DNA from: Betaproteobacteria bacterium
GTDB taxonomy: Bacteria > Pseudomonadota > Gammaproteobacteria > Burkholderiales > Casimicrobiaceae
DNA length: 64,000 nt
Direction: 5' to 3'
NCBI GenBank assembly: GCA_016717855.1
Contig: JADKEV010000014.1
Coordinates: 1 to 64,000 of the forward strand
This document shows positions 44,604-53,778 of this stretch, piece after piece; the stretch's first letter is position 1; each line of letters begins with the position of its first letter. The notes under the pieces were generated by a model. It saw only the letters and a program-made list of their open reading frames with translations. It had not been told where the DNA came from and did not search any database. Made by a program: the position numbers and the translations under genes.

Positions 44604-45401
44604 CTACGCGTCGCGCTGGCTGATGAGCTGGCTCAATGCTGCCTTGTCCAGCAGCTTCACCGCGCGCCCTTCCACCCGGATCAGGCCCTCGCGCTGGAAC
44701 TGGGAGAACAGCCGGCTTACGGTCTCCAGCTTCAACCCCAGGTAGCTCCCGATCTCTTCGCGCGTCAGGCGCAGCACGAACTCGCACGACGAATAGCCGC
44801 GGACCCGGTACCGCTGCGACAAATCGAGCAGGAACGATGCCAGCCGTTGCTCGGCGCGCATCGTTCCCAGCACGGTCATCAGGCCGCGCACGCGCGCGCC
44901 GTCCTGCGACAGCAGCCCCTGCACGTTTTGCCGGAACAGTTCATTCTGCCGCGCGAGATTCTCGACCTGCTCGAACGGCAGCGGGCAGACTTCCATGTCT
45001 TCCAGCGCGGCGGCGTCGCACTGGTGCCGCGCGCCGGCGATGCCGTCGACGCCAATGACATCCCCGGCCATGTGGTAGCCCGCGATCTGGCCCTGGCCAT
45101 CCTGCGCGAGCAGGACGGTCTTGCACGAGCCCGAGCGTAGCGCGTACAGCGTGGTGAAGGCGTCTCCGACGCGATAGATTACGTGGCCCCGGCGCAGCCG
45201 GCTGCGCCGGGCCAGCAGGCGCTCGAACCGGGACAGCCCGTCGGGATCGAGTCCGGAGGCAAGGCAAAAATCCTGCGGCTTCCACTCTGCGCACGGCGGG
45301 GGACTGCTGGCGCGCTTGCGCTGCAGTGCGCGCGGCGGCGGTGGAAGGGCGAGCGACAGCTCCACGCCGCGCGCCGCGTCGAGCACTGGTGCGGTATCCA
45401 T
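44604..45401 (-). CDS. Crp/Fnr-family regulator, FNR-like with one cluster cysteine replaced
   Basis: A 265-residue regulator with a cyclic-nucleotide-binding-like beta-roll (about 60-160), a dimer helix and an FNR-type helix-turn-helix whose recognition helix reads LTREEIGSYLGLKLETVSRL, with the E--SR pattern of FNR proteins. FNR holds its [4Fe-4S] cluster with C-x2-C-x5-C plus one distant Cys. Here the motif reads C37-x2-W40-x5-C46, with C139 in MEVCPLPF as the distant ligand. The second ligand is therefore Trp. GGAGAG precedes the ATG. It may sense oxygen poorly, use another ligand, or respond to a different signal. Confidence 0.82.
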   Translation of the reverse strand: MDTAPVLDAARGVELSLALPPPPRALQRKRASSPPPCAEWKPQDFCLASGLDPDGLSRFERLLARRSRLRRGHVIYRVGDAFTTLYALRSGSCKTVLLAQDGQGQIAGYHMAGDVIGVDGIAGARHQCDAAALEDMEVCPLPFEQVENLARQNELFRQNVQGLLSQDGARVRGLMTVLGTMRAEQRLASFLLDLSQRYRVRGYSSCEFVLRLTREEIGSYLGLKLETVSRLFSQFQREGLIRVEGRAVKLLDKAALSQLISQRDA

Positions 45402-45714
45402 TCTTCTCTCCCCAAGCGGCGCTGGACGCCATGAACGATTCGGCTGATACTCCCTCGAGCCTGCAAAGGCTAATCGCGGGTAGCAAGGGTCTGTTCACCG
45501 ACAGAAGAAAATCGTCCACGCTGCCCGACTATGGCAGGCGTACGGGCCGCCGGTCACGGCTGGCCCGCGGGAATAATGGCCATCGCAGTGCCGGCTGCTG
45601 TTCAGAAGATGGACGCACGCAGACACCATCGACCAGACAAGGGTCCGCACACCGGCGAGACCAAGGAATGGAAGACGCCCTCGCGGTAGAGGCGGGTTGT
45701 CCTCAATCATGTCG
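45402..45714. other. Intergenic region upstream of the FNR-like gene
   Basis: About 300 bp with no gene I can support. It should hold the promoter of the FNR-like gene. Frames across it are unlike known proteins. The right-hand end runs into a fragment related to GlcG/HbpS. Confidence 0.35.
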
Positions 45715-45820
45715 CCACCGGCGAAGGTCCGATCATCGTCGGGGGGGCATCGGCGTCTCCGGCGTCACGTCGCCGCAGGACGGCATCGTGGCCAAGGCTG
45801 GCGCGGATGCGCTGAAGTAG
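45715..45820 (+). pseudogene. C-terminal fragment of a GlcG/HbpS-like protein
   Basis: The last codons read GGIGVSGVTSPQDGIVAKAG then ADALK and stop, closely matching the conserved C-terminal end of the GlcG/HbpS (DUF336) haem-binding-like family. Upstream, GEGPIIVGG is readable only in another frame; a G7 run at 45741-45747 separates the two. No N-terminal part of the family is visible to the left, so this is a remnant. Confidence 0.4.
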
Positions 45821-45894
45821 CAGGATGAACGGCGATTCCTGCCGCAGTCGCGGCGGGCGTTGCTCCGCTCCGCGACCTTCGCTGCCGTTGGCCG

Positions 45895-46587
45895 TTGCCG
45901 GCGGCGATTGGTGCCGCGATGCTGTGCGGCGCAGCCTGGCTGGCAATGGCCCCGGCGGTGGCCCAGGTGTCGCCGTCCGCCGCCGAAGCCGCGCGCTACG
46001 CGGGGCTGCACTCCGCCGCGCACCGGGGCGACATGGCGCAGCTGGTGCAACTCGTTACCGCGAAGGCGGACTTGAACGCGCGCGATACCCACGGCCGCAC
46101 GCCGCTGCATGTGGCTGCGTTCGCGAAACAGCGGGAAGCCGTGCGTGCGCTGGCCGCGGCCGGCGCCGGCCTCGGCCTGCTGGAGAACGACCGCTACGAC
46201 GCCGTCACCATCGCGGCGGTCGCCGACGACGAAGAGACATTGCGCGTGCTGCTGGCGGTGGGCGCGAGCGCGCAGCTGGTGACCAGCCGCTACGAGGGCA
46301 CGGCGCTGATCGCGGCCGCGCACCTGGGCCACGACGGCGTGGTCAAACAGCTGATCGCGGCCGGGGCGCCGCTCGATCACGTCAACAACCTGCACTGGAC
46401 CGCGCTGATCGAATCCATCGTGCTGGGCAATGGCGGCCGGCGCCACGTCGCGACGCTGCGCGCGCTGGTCGCCGCGGGCGCCAGCACGCGCCTGGCCGAC
46501 CGGCAGGGCGCGACGCCGCTGGCATTGGCCAAAGGGCGCGGCTACGCGGAGATGGTGGGCATCCTCGAGGCGGCGGGGGCGAAGTAG
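45895..46587 (+). CDS. Exported ankyrin-repeat protein
   Basis: A protein of up to 230 residues with a signal peptide (AMLCGAAWLAMAPAVAQVSP) and about five ankyrin repeats, for example DTHGRTPLHVAAFAKQREAV, YEGTALIAAAHLGHDGVVKQ and RQGATPLALAKGRGYAEMVG. Such proteins bind other proteins in the periplasm or at the surface. The start is uncertain: TTG at 45895 or the ATG at 45919, which begins directly at the hydrophobic segment. It stands alone. Confidence 0.78.
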   Translation: MPAAIGAAMLCGAAWLAMAPAVAQVSPSAAEAARYAGLHSAAHRGDMAQLVQLVTAKADLNARDTHGRTPLHVAAFAKQREAVRALAAAGAGLGLLENDRYDAVTIAAVADDEETLRVLLAVGASAQLVTSRYEGTALIAAAHLGHDGVVKQLIAAGAPLDHVNNLHWTALIESIVLGNGGRRHVATLRALVAAGASTRLADRQGATPLALAKGRGYAEMVGILEAAGAK

Positions 46588-46723
46588 CGGCGCGCCGCCC
46601 CACCACCGCCCTTTCCAGGCGGCCGCCGCGGCCGGACAGGGATGTCGGCGCCGGTCAACGGTTGCCCCGAAGGCGAGCTTCGAATAGAGTGATCGTCCGA
46701 TTGTCAGACTCCGGGGGGCGATC

Positions 46724-48295
46724 ATGATCGACAGCAACCAGATTGGACGTGACCAGAGGGGGCGCCTGCCTTGCGCGTCGCGATGGAAATCCGCCGCGGT
46801 CGCGGCGCTGGGCCTGACCCTGACCCCTTTTCTGCTGTTCTTCCTCGGCTCCACGCCCGCCGCCGCACAGGGGGCGAATTGCGTCACCGGCCTGCCGGTC
46901 GCCGCGCCCGCCTATTCGACGTCGAACTTCGTGACCAGCATGGCGTATGGAGCGTTCGGCGGCTGCGCCGGCGCGGCGGGCATGGCCTTTGACGACGTGG
47001 GCGACATGTATGTGGTCAACGAGGCCGATGGGCACTTGTACAAGTTCGGCGCTGCGGGCGGTTTCGCCAATCCCGCCACGCGCGTGACGGCCACTGCGTA
47101 TCCGCTGTCGTGGTGCTCGCAGGAGCTCGCGTTCAGCGCCGACTTCTCGCGCTTGTACATGACGCGGCAGTTCTGCGGCAATGCGGGCGACGTGGTCGAG
47201 ATCAGCAAGGCCGACGGCCACGTGATCCGCACCGTTGCCACCGGCATGCGCTGCGCGACCGGGATCGCGGTCGATCCGCTCAGCGGCGACCTGTTCGTGT
47301 CCTCGCCCTGTCCGCCGGGCGGGGGCACGGCCGACATCTACCGGATCTCGAATCCGGAGAGCGCGACGCCGACGGTGTCGGTGTTCGCCTCGCCCGGGCA
47401 TGCGCAGGGCCTGGCGTTCACGCAGGACGGGACGCTGTGGGCGACGCCACTGCACTACGGGACGACGACGCGCGACATCGTGAAGATCGCCGGCACGCTC
47501 GCGGCCAATCCGGGCGCCGTCACCGTCCTCAGCACCGCGCTGCTCGACGCGGTCGCCGTGATCCCGCAGGTGAACGAGAACGATCCAGGCAACCCGGACA
47601 TCCTGTACGTGCTGCTGGGCTCGGGCGGGATCAGGACCATGGACCTGCGCACGTTGCCCCCGACCATCGCCACCGTCTCCGCCGGCGGCAATGCGCAGAT
47701 CGCAATGGCGGCCGGGCCCGACGGCTGTCTGTACGTGGACAACATGGACCGCGTGTACAAAGTCGCCGCCGCCGACGGGTCCTGCAACCTCGGCCTCATC
47801 GCCACGGCGGCCGATTCAGTGATCAAGGAGTACTACAACACCGGGCTGGATCACTACTTCATCACCGCGTTCGATGCCGAGAAACGCAGCGTGGAAACCG
47901 GCGGCGCCGGGCCCGGCTGGCAGATGACGGGCCAGTTCATCACGGTCGGCGGCGACAGCCCGGTCTGCCGCTTCTACGGCAATCGCAACATCAATCCGGC
48001 GACCGGGCAGCCGTTCGGGCCCAACTCCCATTTCTACACGATCGAAGCCGCCGAATGCGCCGCGGTGAAGCTGGACCCGGGCTGGACGTTCGAGTCGGGC
48101 GACGTGTTCTCGATGATCCAGGTGACGGGCCCGGGCGAATGCCCGGAAGACACGCGACCGGTCAGGCGCGTGTACAACAACCGCGCCGCGCAGAACGACT
48201 CCAACCATCGGTACCTGACCAGCCAGGCGTTGTACCAGCAGATGATCAACAGCGGCTGGCGCGGCGAAGGCGTGGTGTTCTGCGCGCTGCCGTAG
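46724..48295 (+). CDS. Secreted beta-propeller-like protein with C-terminal DUF5648-like domain
   Basis: A 523-residue exported protein with a long N-terminus (about 25 polar residues) before the hydrophobic signal segment (VAALGLTLTPFLLFFLGSTP). The middle 340 residues look like an NHL/SMP-30-type propeller with repeated GMAFDDVGDMYVVN, GIAVDPLSGDLFVS and GLAFTQDGTLWATP strands. The last 155 residues, from EYYNTGLDHYFITA through NSHFYTIEAAECAAVK to NDSNHRYLTS and GWRGEGVVFCALP, form a domain found four times in this window. It resembles DUF5648. Cysteines flank the domain. The function is unknown, probably cell-surface or extracellular. Confidence 0.72.
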   Translation: MIDSNQIGRDQRGRLPCASRWKSAAVAALGLTLTPFLLFFLGSTPAAAQGANCVTGLPVAAPAYSTSNFVTSMAYGAFGGCAGAAGMAFDDVGDMYVVNEADGHLYKFGAAGGFANPATRVTATAYPLSWCSQELAFSADFSRLYMTRQFCGNAGDVVEISKADGHVIRTVATGMRCATGIAVDPLSGDLFVSSPCPPGGGTADIYRISNPESATPTVSVFASPGHAQGLAFTQDGTLWATPLHYGTTTRDIVKIAGTLAANPGAVTVLSTALLDAVAVIPQVNENDPGNPDILYVLLGSGGIRTMDLRTLPPTIATVSAGGNAQIAMAAGPDGCLYVDNMDRVYKVAAADGSCNLGLIATAADSVIKEYYNTGLDHYFITAFDAEKRSVETGGAGPGWQMTGQFITVGGDSPVCRFYGNRNINPATGQPFGPNSHFYTIEAAECAAVKLDPGWTFESGDVFSMIQVTGPGECPEDTRPVRRVYNNRAAQNDSNHRYLTSQALYQQMINSGWRGEGVVFCALP

Positions 48296-48342
48296 ATCGG
48301 CCTGGCGATCCGGCCCGCGCGAAGCCCGCGCCGGCCGGGCGT

Positions 48343-49206
48343 TCAGGCTTCCGCGACGATGGTGTTGTCCAGCGTGCCGATCCCGGAAATCTCGATCGTC
48401 ACCTTGTCTCCCGGGAACATGTAGACGGGCGGGGTGCGGCGGCTGCCGACGCCACCCGGCGTGCCGGTCACGATGACGTCCCCCGGCGCCAGCGGATGCA
48501 CGGCCGAGATGTAGCTGATCAGGTACGGAATCTTGAACAGCATCATGTCGATTTTCGTGCGCTGCATTTCGTTGCCGTTGAGCCGCGTCACCAGTTCGTG
48601 CTGCTCCGGATCGCCGAACTCGTCCGCGGTGACCAGCCACGGGCCGAACGCGCCGGTGCCCTGGAAGGTCTTGCCGGGCCCGAACTGCGACGTGTGCCGC
48701 TGCCAGTCGCGGATGCTGCCCTCGTTGTAGCAGGAGTAGCCGGCGATGTGGCCGTACGCGTCTGCCTCGGGAATGTGCCGGCCACCGCGGCCGATGACCA
48801 GCGCGAGTTCGCCTTCGTAATCGAACTGGTCGGAGACACGGGGCTTGATCATCGGCTGCAGGTGCCCGACCTGGCTGACGGGCAGGCGCAGGAACAGCGT
48901 CGGCTTTTCCGTCAGGCTGCGTCCCGTTTCCTGCACGTGGTCGCGGTAGTTCAGGCCGACGCACCAGATCACCGACGGATCCGGCACCACCGGGGCCAGC
49001 ACGACGTCCTCGATGCGTCTGGTCGGGGCGTCGCCGGCGCCGGCGAGCCGGCGTACCCGGGCGAGTCCGGCATCACCCTGCGCGAGCAGCGCCTTGAGCG
49101 AGCCCGGGACGTCCGCATGCAGTTCGGAGACCGGCACGAAGTTGCGCTCGTCGCGCATGACGCCGACGTGCCCCTTGCCCGCGGTGATGTAGCTGATCAG
49201 ACGCAT
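48343..49206 (-). CDS. Fumarylacetoacetate hydrolase-family protein
   Basis: A 287-residue enzyme with the FAH fold. The conserved entry is VIWCVGLNYRDHVQETGR and the metal-binding acids are in FDYEGELALVIGRGGRHI and in KTFQGTGAFGPWLVTADEFG. The glycine-rich IVTGTPGGVGSRRTPPVYM near the C-terminus is typical of the ureidoglycolate lyase / 2-hydroxyhepta-2,4-diene-1,7-dioate isomerase subgroup. It would act on a 2-keto or 1,3-dicarbonyl acid, hydrolysing or decarboxylating it. GAGGGA precedes the ATG. No pathway partner is adjacent. Confidence 0.85.
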   Translation of the reverse strand: MRLISYITAGKGHVGVMRDERNFVPVSELHADVPGSLKALLAQGDAGLARVRRLAGAGDAPTRRIEDVVLAPVVPDPSVIWCVGLNYRDHVQETGRSLTEKPTLFLRLPVSQVGHLQPMIKPRVSDQFDYEGELALVIGRGGRHIPEADAYGHIAGYSCYNEGSIRDWQRHTSQFGPGKTFQGTGAFGPWLVTADEFGDPEQHELVTRLNGNEMQRTKIDMMLFKIPYLISYISAVHPLAPGDVIVTGTPGGVGSRRTPPVYMFPGDKVTIEISGIGTLDNTIVAEA

Positions 49207-49384
49207 GATGTCCCTCTTCGAATGGAGTGTTGAGAAAACGGAGTGGCGGCGGCAATGCAGTCGCGCCGCGCATTATCTCCCGGCCCGATGCAGCTGGCTT
49301 ATCGACTTGCGAACGCGGCCTGCCTGATCAGCGTCGTGATACTGCCAGCGTTTGCGCACTGCGCGGCGCCGCCGCGAGTTCCCA

Positions 49385-50842
49385 TCATCCCGGCGCGCAC
49401 ATAACGACCCCCTCACCCATCCAGCCCTGCGCCCGCATCTGGTCGTAGAGTGCGGTGCGGGTCATATAGCGATGGTTCGAATCGTTGAACGCGAAACGGT
49501 TGTTGTACACGCGATAGATGGGCGTCGTGCCGGGCCCGCAGCCGGCGGCCACGCTCGATGCGGGACGCAGCAGCCAATACTTGTTCGGTGCCTCGTAGGT
49601 CCAGCCTGGATCCTGCTTGACCGCGGCGCATTCGGGTGCCTCCAGCGTGTAGAAGTGCGAGTTTGGACCCCGCCGCAGTCCGGTCGCCGGATCGATCGCC
49701 TCCGTCCCGTAGAAGCGGCACACTTCCGCCGCGTTGGGCAGCGGGCCGGCCAGCCATGCCCGCCAGGTCTCGCCGGTGCGCACCCAGCCGGGGCCGGCGG
49801 CGCCGGCATCGATGCCGGCGGCTTCGCCCGCGTTGGCGGTGACGAAATAGTGGTTGAGGCCGGTGTTGTAGAACTCGATCACGGCCGTGTCCGATGCCGT
49901 TGCCGCGGCCGGGGCGACGACCCCGATCCGGTGCAGGTTGTACTCGGTGAAGAAGACCACGCCGTCGCCGGGCCGGACCGTGACGAACAACGGGGCGGAA
50001 TTGGGCGGGAGCTGCAGCGCGCTGGTCTGCCCGGTCGTCGCCGCCTGGCCGATGCGGCCGATGGCATCGGCGTACCACAGCGTGCCGTCGGGGGCCGCCG
50101 CGACGGCGAAGGTGTTGCTGCCGCCGGGCGGGTAGGGAAACATGGTGACCTGCCCGCCGGGCGTCACGCGCGCCAGACCGTTGTCCGCCATCGCCCACAT
50201 GTTGCCGTCGGCGCCGGCGACGATTCCCTCCGAAGTGCTGCCGATATCGAAGTCGGCAAACGCGCCGCCCGGCGTGACGCGCCCTATCCTGTTCGACATC
50301 TCGTCGGTGTACCAGATGTTGCCGTCGCTGCCGGCGCCGATGAATACGGACCGGCGGTTGGCCGCGTCGGGAAGATGGAATTCCTGCATCTGGCCGTCCG
50401 GACGCACCTTGACCAGCGACGACGGCGGGTTGTACTTGTTGATCCAGATGTTGCCGTCCCCGCCGACGGCGATGTCGAAGGCCCCGCCATTGCCTCCGAT
50501 CATCGGATAGACCGTGGTGGCGCCGCTGGCGGTATCAAACTTGCCCACCGTCGACCCGGTGACGAACCAGAGCAGGCCGTCCGGACCGAACGTCACGGCA
50601 GCAATCGAGTTGGTTACTGCCGGAACCGGAACGGCCGCGAACGTGAGCGCGCCGCCCGGCTGGTACTTCGCGTTGAGCAAGAGTCCCGGCGACAAGCTGC
50701 AGGGCACCCAGAATGAGCCGTCCGGGCCGACCGCGGACTTCGCGGGGCGGTTGCACGATGCGGCCCCCACGTCAACCTGCAGCACGGTGGCCGCGAGGGC
50801 ATTGCCCATCATCAGCATGCATAGAAAAATGCGAAAGTACAT
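49385..50842 (-). CDS. Secreted Vgb-like beta-propeller with C-terminal DUF5648-like domain
   Basis: A 485-residue exported protein. The signal peptide (MYFRIFLCMLMMGNALA) is followed by about six propeller blades of the Vgb/streptogramin-lyase type, with repeated FGPDGLLWFV, GGDGNIWINK, GSDGNIWYTD and GADGNMWAM strands. The lyase active-site histidine and glutamate pattern is not evident, so enzymatic activity is unlikely. From about residue 325 a domain EFYNTGLNHYFVTA, NSHFYTLEAPECAAVK, NDSNHRYMTR, GWMGEGVVMCAPG matches the one in the 46724 gene. AGGAGGAGA precedes the ATG. The role is unknown. Confidence 0.75.
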   Translation of the reverse strand: MYFRIFLCMLMMGNALAATVLQVDVGAASCNRPAKSAVGPDGSFWVPCSLSPGLLLNAKYQPGGALTFAAVPVPAVTNSIAAVTFGPDGLLWFVTGSTVGKFDTASGATTVYPMIGGNGGAFDIAVGGDGNIWINKYNPPSSLVKVRPDGQMQEFHLPDAANRRSVFIGAGSDGNIWYTDEMSNRIGRVTPGGAFADFDIGSTSEGIVAGADGNMWAMADNGLARVTPGGQVTMFPYPPGGSNTFAVAAAPDGTLWYADAIGRIGQAATTGQTSALQLPPNSAPLFVTVRPGDGVVFFTEYNLHRIGVVAPAAATASDTAVIEFYNTGLNHYFVTANAGEAAGIDAGAAGPGWVRTGETWRAWLAGPLPNAAEVCRFYGTEAIDPATGLRRGPNSHFYTLEAPECAAVKQDPGWTYEAPNKYWLLRPASSVAAGCGPGTTPIYRVYNNRFAFNDSNHRYMTRTALYDQMRAQGWMGEGVVMCAPG

Positions 50843-50986
50843 GTCGGGTCTCCTCCTAACGGGCCTTCGAGAACCGCCGCGGCCCCGGAAGAATCCATGC
50901 TGCGCCGGGGGCGCCGTCTTTTTAGCGCGGACGTGTACGCAAGAAATGGCGCGGACGAGCCGGGGTGCGTGGGTGCCGCAGGTGAC

Positions 50987-52396
50987 CTACAGGACCGTCG
51001 TGTCCTTCGGATCCCTGGCCTTGCCCGAGAGTTCGGCCCCCGCGTCGCGGGGCAAGGCCACGTTGTAGAACACGGACGCGGCGGAGATCAGCCCGACGGT
51101 CAGGAACGCCGGCCAGAAGTCCGCGGCGACGATCGAGGTGTGGCCCTGGATGTAGCTGGAGAGTTCGAGCGCGTATGCGCCCGCCGCGACGCCCAGGCTC
51201 TGGGCCAGGCGCTGCGTCATGCTCTGCACGCCAGACGCCTGGCTCATCAGGTCCTTGCCGACTTCGGCGAAGCCGATCGCGCCCACCGCGGTGAAGTGCA
51301 GCGAGCGCAGGCACCCGCTCAGGATCAGGATCGCGATCACGACGGCATGCGGGGTCGTGGCCGTGAACAATCCGTAGATGGCCAGCGCGCAGGACGACAC
51401 CAGCGCATTGACGATCAGCACCTGGCGAAAGCCGTAGCGCTTCAGGATCCGGACGGTGAGCGCCTTCATGAACATCGCGCCGATCGCCGTGGTGCAGGTC
51501 AGGAGGCCGGAGTGAAAGGGGTCGAGCCCGAAGCCGAGCTGGAACATCAGCGGCAACAGGAACGGCGTCGCGCCGGCGCCGATGCGGAACAGGCTGCCGC
51601 CCACGACGCCGGCGCGAAACGTCGCGTAGCGCAGCAGCGACAGGTCGATCACCGGCGCGGCGCTGCGCCGGGCATGCCGCGCGTAGGCGGCCAGGCACAA
51701 CGCGCCCAGCACGATCGACGCCGCGACGATGGAAGCGGGCAGCAGATGCCCCCCCAGCGCGGAGAGGCCCAGCATGACCAGCGAGAGCCCGAAGCCGAGC
51801 AGGACGAAGCCGCGCAGGTCGAGCGGCGGCAGTTCGTCCTCGCGCAGGTTGGGAATGTGGCGCAGCACCAGGTAGAGCCCCAGGATGCTGATCGGCACGT
51901 TGATCAGGAAAATGCCGCGCCAGTTGAAGTACTGCGTGATCAGGCCGCCCAGCGGCGGGCCGATGATGGGACCGATCAGCGCCGGGATCGTCAGGAAGTT
52001 GAGCGCCGCGACCAGCCCGCTCTTGGGCACGGTCTTCAACAGCACCAGCCGGCCCACCGGCACCATCATCGCCCCGCCTATGCCCTGGATGAAGCGCGCG
52101 ATGACGAAAAACGTCAAGGTGCTCGACGCGGCGCAGAGCAGCGACCCGGCGAGGAACACGACGATCGCCCACGCGAAGATGGTGCGCGAGCCGTAGCGGT
52201 CGGCGACCCAGCCGCTGATCGGGATGAAGATCGCCAGCCCGACCAGGTACGAGGTCAGCGCCAGCTTCAGCGCCAGCGGATTCTCGCCGATGTCCGTTGC
52301 GATCGCCGGCAGCGAAGTCGCCAGCACCGTCGAGTCCATGTTCTCCATGAACAGCGCGCAGGCAACGATCAGCGGAATCAGGATGTGGCGCTGCAT
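50987..52396 (-). CDS. MFS transporter, DHA2 (EmrB/QacA) drug:H+ antiporter type
   Basis: A 469-residue permease. The opening MENMDSTVLATSLPAIA is the classical DHA2 motif D1, followed by SGWVADRYGSRTIF (motif A) and the central ARFIQGIGGAMMVPVGRLVL (motif C-like). The middle GPIIGPPLGGLITQYFNWRG is typical of EmrB. It is somewhat shorter than the 500-residue members and shows about 13-14 hydrophobic segments. No membrane fusion partner (EmrA) is adjacent, so it may act alone or as an MdtD-like protein. Confidence 0.85.
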   Translation of the reverse strand: MQRHILIPLIVACALFMENMDSTVLATSLPAIATDIGENPLALKLALTSYLVGLAIFIPISGWVADRYGSRTIFAWAIVVFLAGSLLCAASSTLTFFVIARFIQGIGGAMMVPVGRLVLLKTVPKSGLVAALNFLTIPALIGPIIGPPLGGLITQYFNWRGIFLINVPISILGLYLVLRHIPNLREDELPPLDLRGFVLLGFGLSLVMLGLSALGGHLLPASIVAASIVLGALCLAAYARHARRSAAPVIDLSLLRYATFRAGVVGGSLFRIGAGATPFLLPLMFQLGFGLDPFHSGLLTCTTAIGAMFMKALTVRILKRYGFRQVLIVNALVSSCALAIYGLFTATTPHAVVIAILILSGCLRSLHFTAVGAIGFAEVGKDLMSQASGVQSMTQRLAQSLGVAAGAYALELSSYIQGHTSIVAADFWPAFLTVGLISAASVFYNVALPRDAGAELSGKARDPKDTTVL

Positions 52397-52442
52397 TGAT
52401 GGGTGGGGGTGCGCCCGCGATCCGGGCCGAGGGAAGAGTGGA

Positions 52443-53651
52443 CTATACCGCGCCGATACCCGGTGATACTGGCGCTGCGTGACGCCCCCGCCGCGCCCGG
52501 CGCAGCAGCGCGAACGCGATCGCGAGATTGAGCGCGTTCCACGCGATGCCGTTGATGAACGCCGCGTGGTACGAGCCGGTCAGGTCGAAGACCTTGCCGG
52601 ACATCCAGCCGCCCAATGCCATCCCGAGCATCGTGCACATGATCACCGCGCCCACGCGCGTGCCGGCTTCGTTCGCCGGGAAATGCTCGCGGACGATGAT
52701 CGCGTACGAGGGCACGATGCCGCCCTGGAACAGCCCGAACAGCGCGGAGATGACGTACAGCGACACCAGCCCGTCGAAGGGCAGGAACAGCAGCAGCGCC
52801 ACGCCCTGCAGCGCCGAGCCCAGCAGCAGCGTGCGCAGGCCGCCGATCTTGTCGCAGATCGCACCCGAGATCAGCCGGCTGGCAATGCCGAAGGCGAGCA
52901 TGATCGAGAGCATCTCGGCGCCGCGCGCCGCGCCGTACCCCAGGTCGCCGCAGTAGGCGACGATGTGCACCTGCGGCATCGACATCGCCACGCAGCAGGC
53001 CACGCCGGCGATGCACAGCAGCACCTGCGCCTGCAGCGGCGTCATCCCGAACGGCTTGCCCGGTGGCGCCGTCGCGCCGGACCTGGTCACCACGAACGCG
53101 GCCTGCGGCGGGCGCCGCCGCATCAGCAAGGCCAGCGCGGTCATGGTCACGAAGCAGAAGGCGCCCATCCCGTAGTACGTCTGCCGCCAGCCGACGGTCT
53201 CGACAAAGTGCTGGACGATGGTGGGCCACATCGCGCCGCCCAGGTAGTTGCCGCTGGCGCACACCGCCACCGCGATGCCGCGCCGGCGCACGAACCAGAG
53301 CGAGGTGTCGGCGATCAGCGGGGCGAACGTGCTGGACGCGCCGCACAAGCCGATCAGGATGCCGTGCGCGAGGCCGAAGACCCAGATGTTGGGGGCCATG
53401 CCGGCAACGGCGAAGCCCAGGCCTATGCTGGCCGCACCGATCAGCAGCGGCACCATCACGCCGAACCGGTCGGCCAGCTTCCCCATCAGCATGCCGCCGA
53501 TGCCGAAGCCGATCATCAGCAGCGTATAGGGCATCGAAGCGTCGGCGCGGGCGACGCCGAACTCGGCCTGCACCGTGGGCAGCACCACCGCCACGACATA
53601 CATGCCGCAGGCGCCGATCATCATCAGCAACAGCGCGACGATCAGCCGCAT
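52443..53651 (-). CDS. MFS transporter, OFA/CynX-like
   Basis: A permease of 402 residues from the first ATG, with twelve hydrophobic segments. The early MGKLADRFGVMVPLLIGAAS is motif A, and the second half has ISGAICDKIGGLRTLLLGSA. The pattern of short loops is like oxalate/formate-type antiporters. In-frame codons continue 20 further residues upstream to an ATT at 53711, which has a strong GGAGGAA ribosome site 5 bases before it; the first ATG has none. The true N-terminus is therefore probably ITTTTQRAEARAEADSPYAA. The substrate is unknown. Confidence 0.8.
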   Translation of the reverse strand: MRLIVALLLMMIGACGMYVVAVVLPTVQAEFGVARADASMPYTLLMIGFGIGGMLMGKLADRFGVMVPLLIGAASIGLGFAVAGMAPNIWVFGLAHGILIGLCGASSTFAPLIADTSLWFVRRRGIAVAVCASGNYLGGAMWPTIVQHFVETVGWRQTYYGMGAFCFVTMTALALLMRRRPPQAAFVVTRSGATAPPGKPFGMTPLQAQVLLCIAGVACCVAMSMPQVHIVAYCGDLGYGAARGAEMLSIMLAFGIASRLISGAICDKIGGLRTLLLGSALQGVALLLFLPFDGLVSLYVISALFGLFQGGIVPSYAIIVREHFPANEAGTRVGAVIMCTMLGMALGGWMSGKVFDLTGSYHAAFINGIAWNALNLAIAFALLRRARRGRHAAPVSPGIGAV

Positions 53652-53716
53652 CGCGGCGTAAGGCGAATCGGCTTCCGCGCGCGCCTCGGCGCGTTGGGTC
53701 GTGGTAGTAATGGGAG

Positions 53717-53723
53717 TTCCTCC
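53717..53723 (-). promoter_or_regulatory. Strong ribosome-binding site preceding an ATT codon
   Basis: GGAGGAA on the minus strand sits 5 bases before an ATT in frame with the MFS gene at 52443. No ATG, GTG or TTG lies at usable spacing. This site decides the start: either ATT is used as initiator, as in rare genes such as infC, or one base here is misread. Confidence 0.45.
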
Positions 53724-53778
53724 GGTGTTGACCCGCTAGTGTACTAAATCGGGTCCGCGCCGCGGCCGGCGCCGAATC

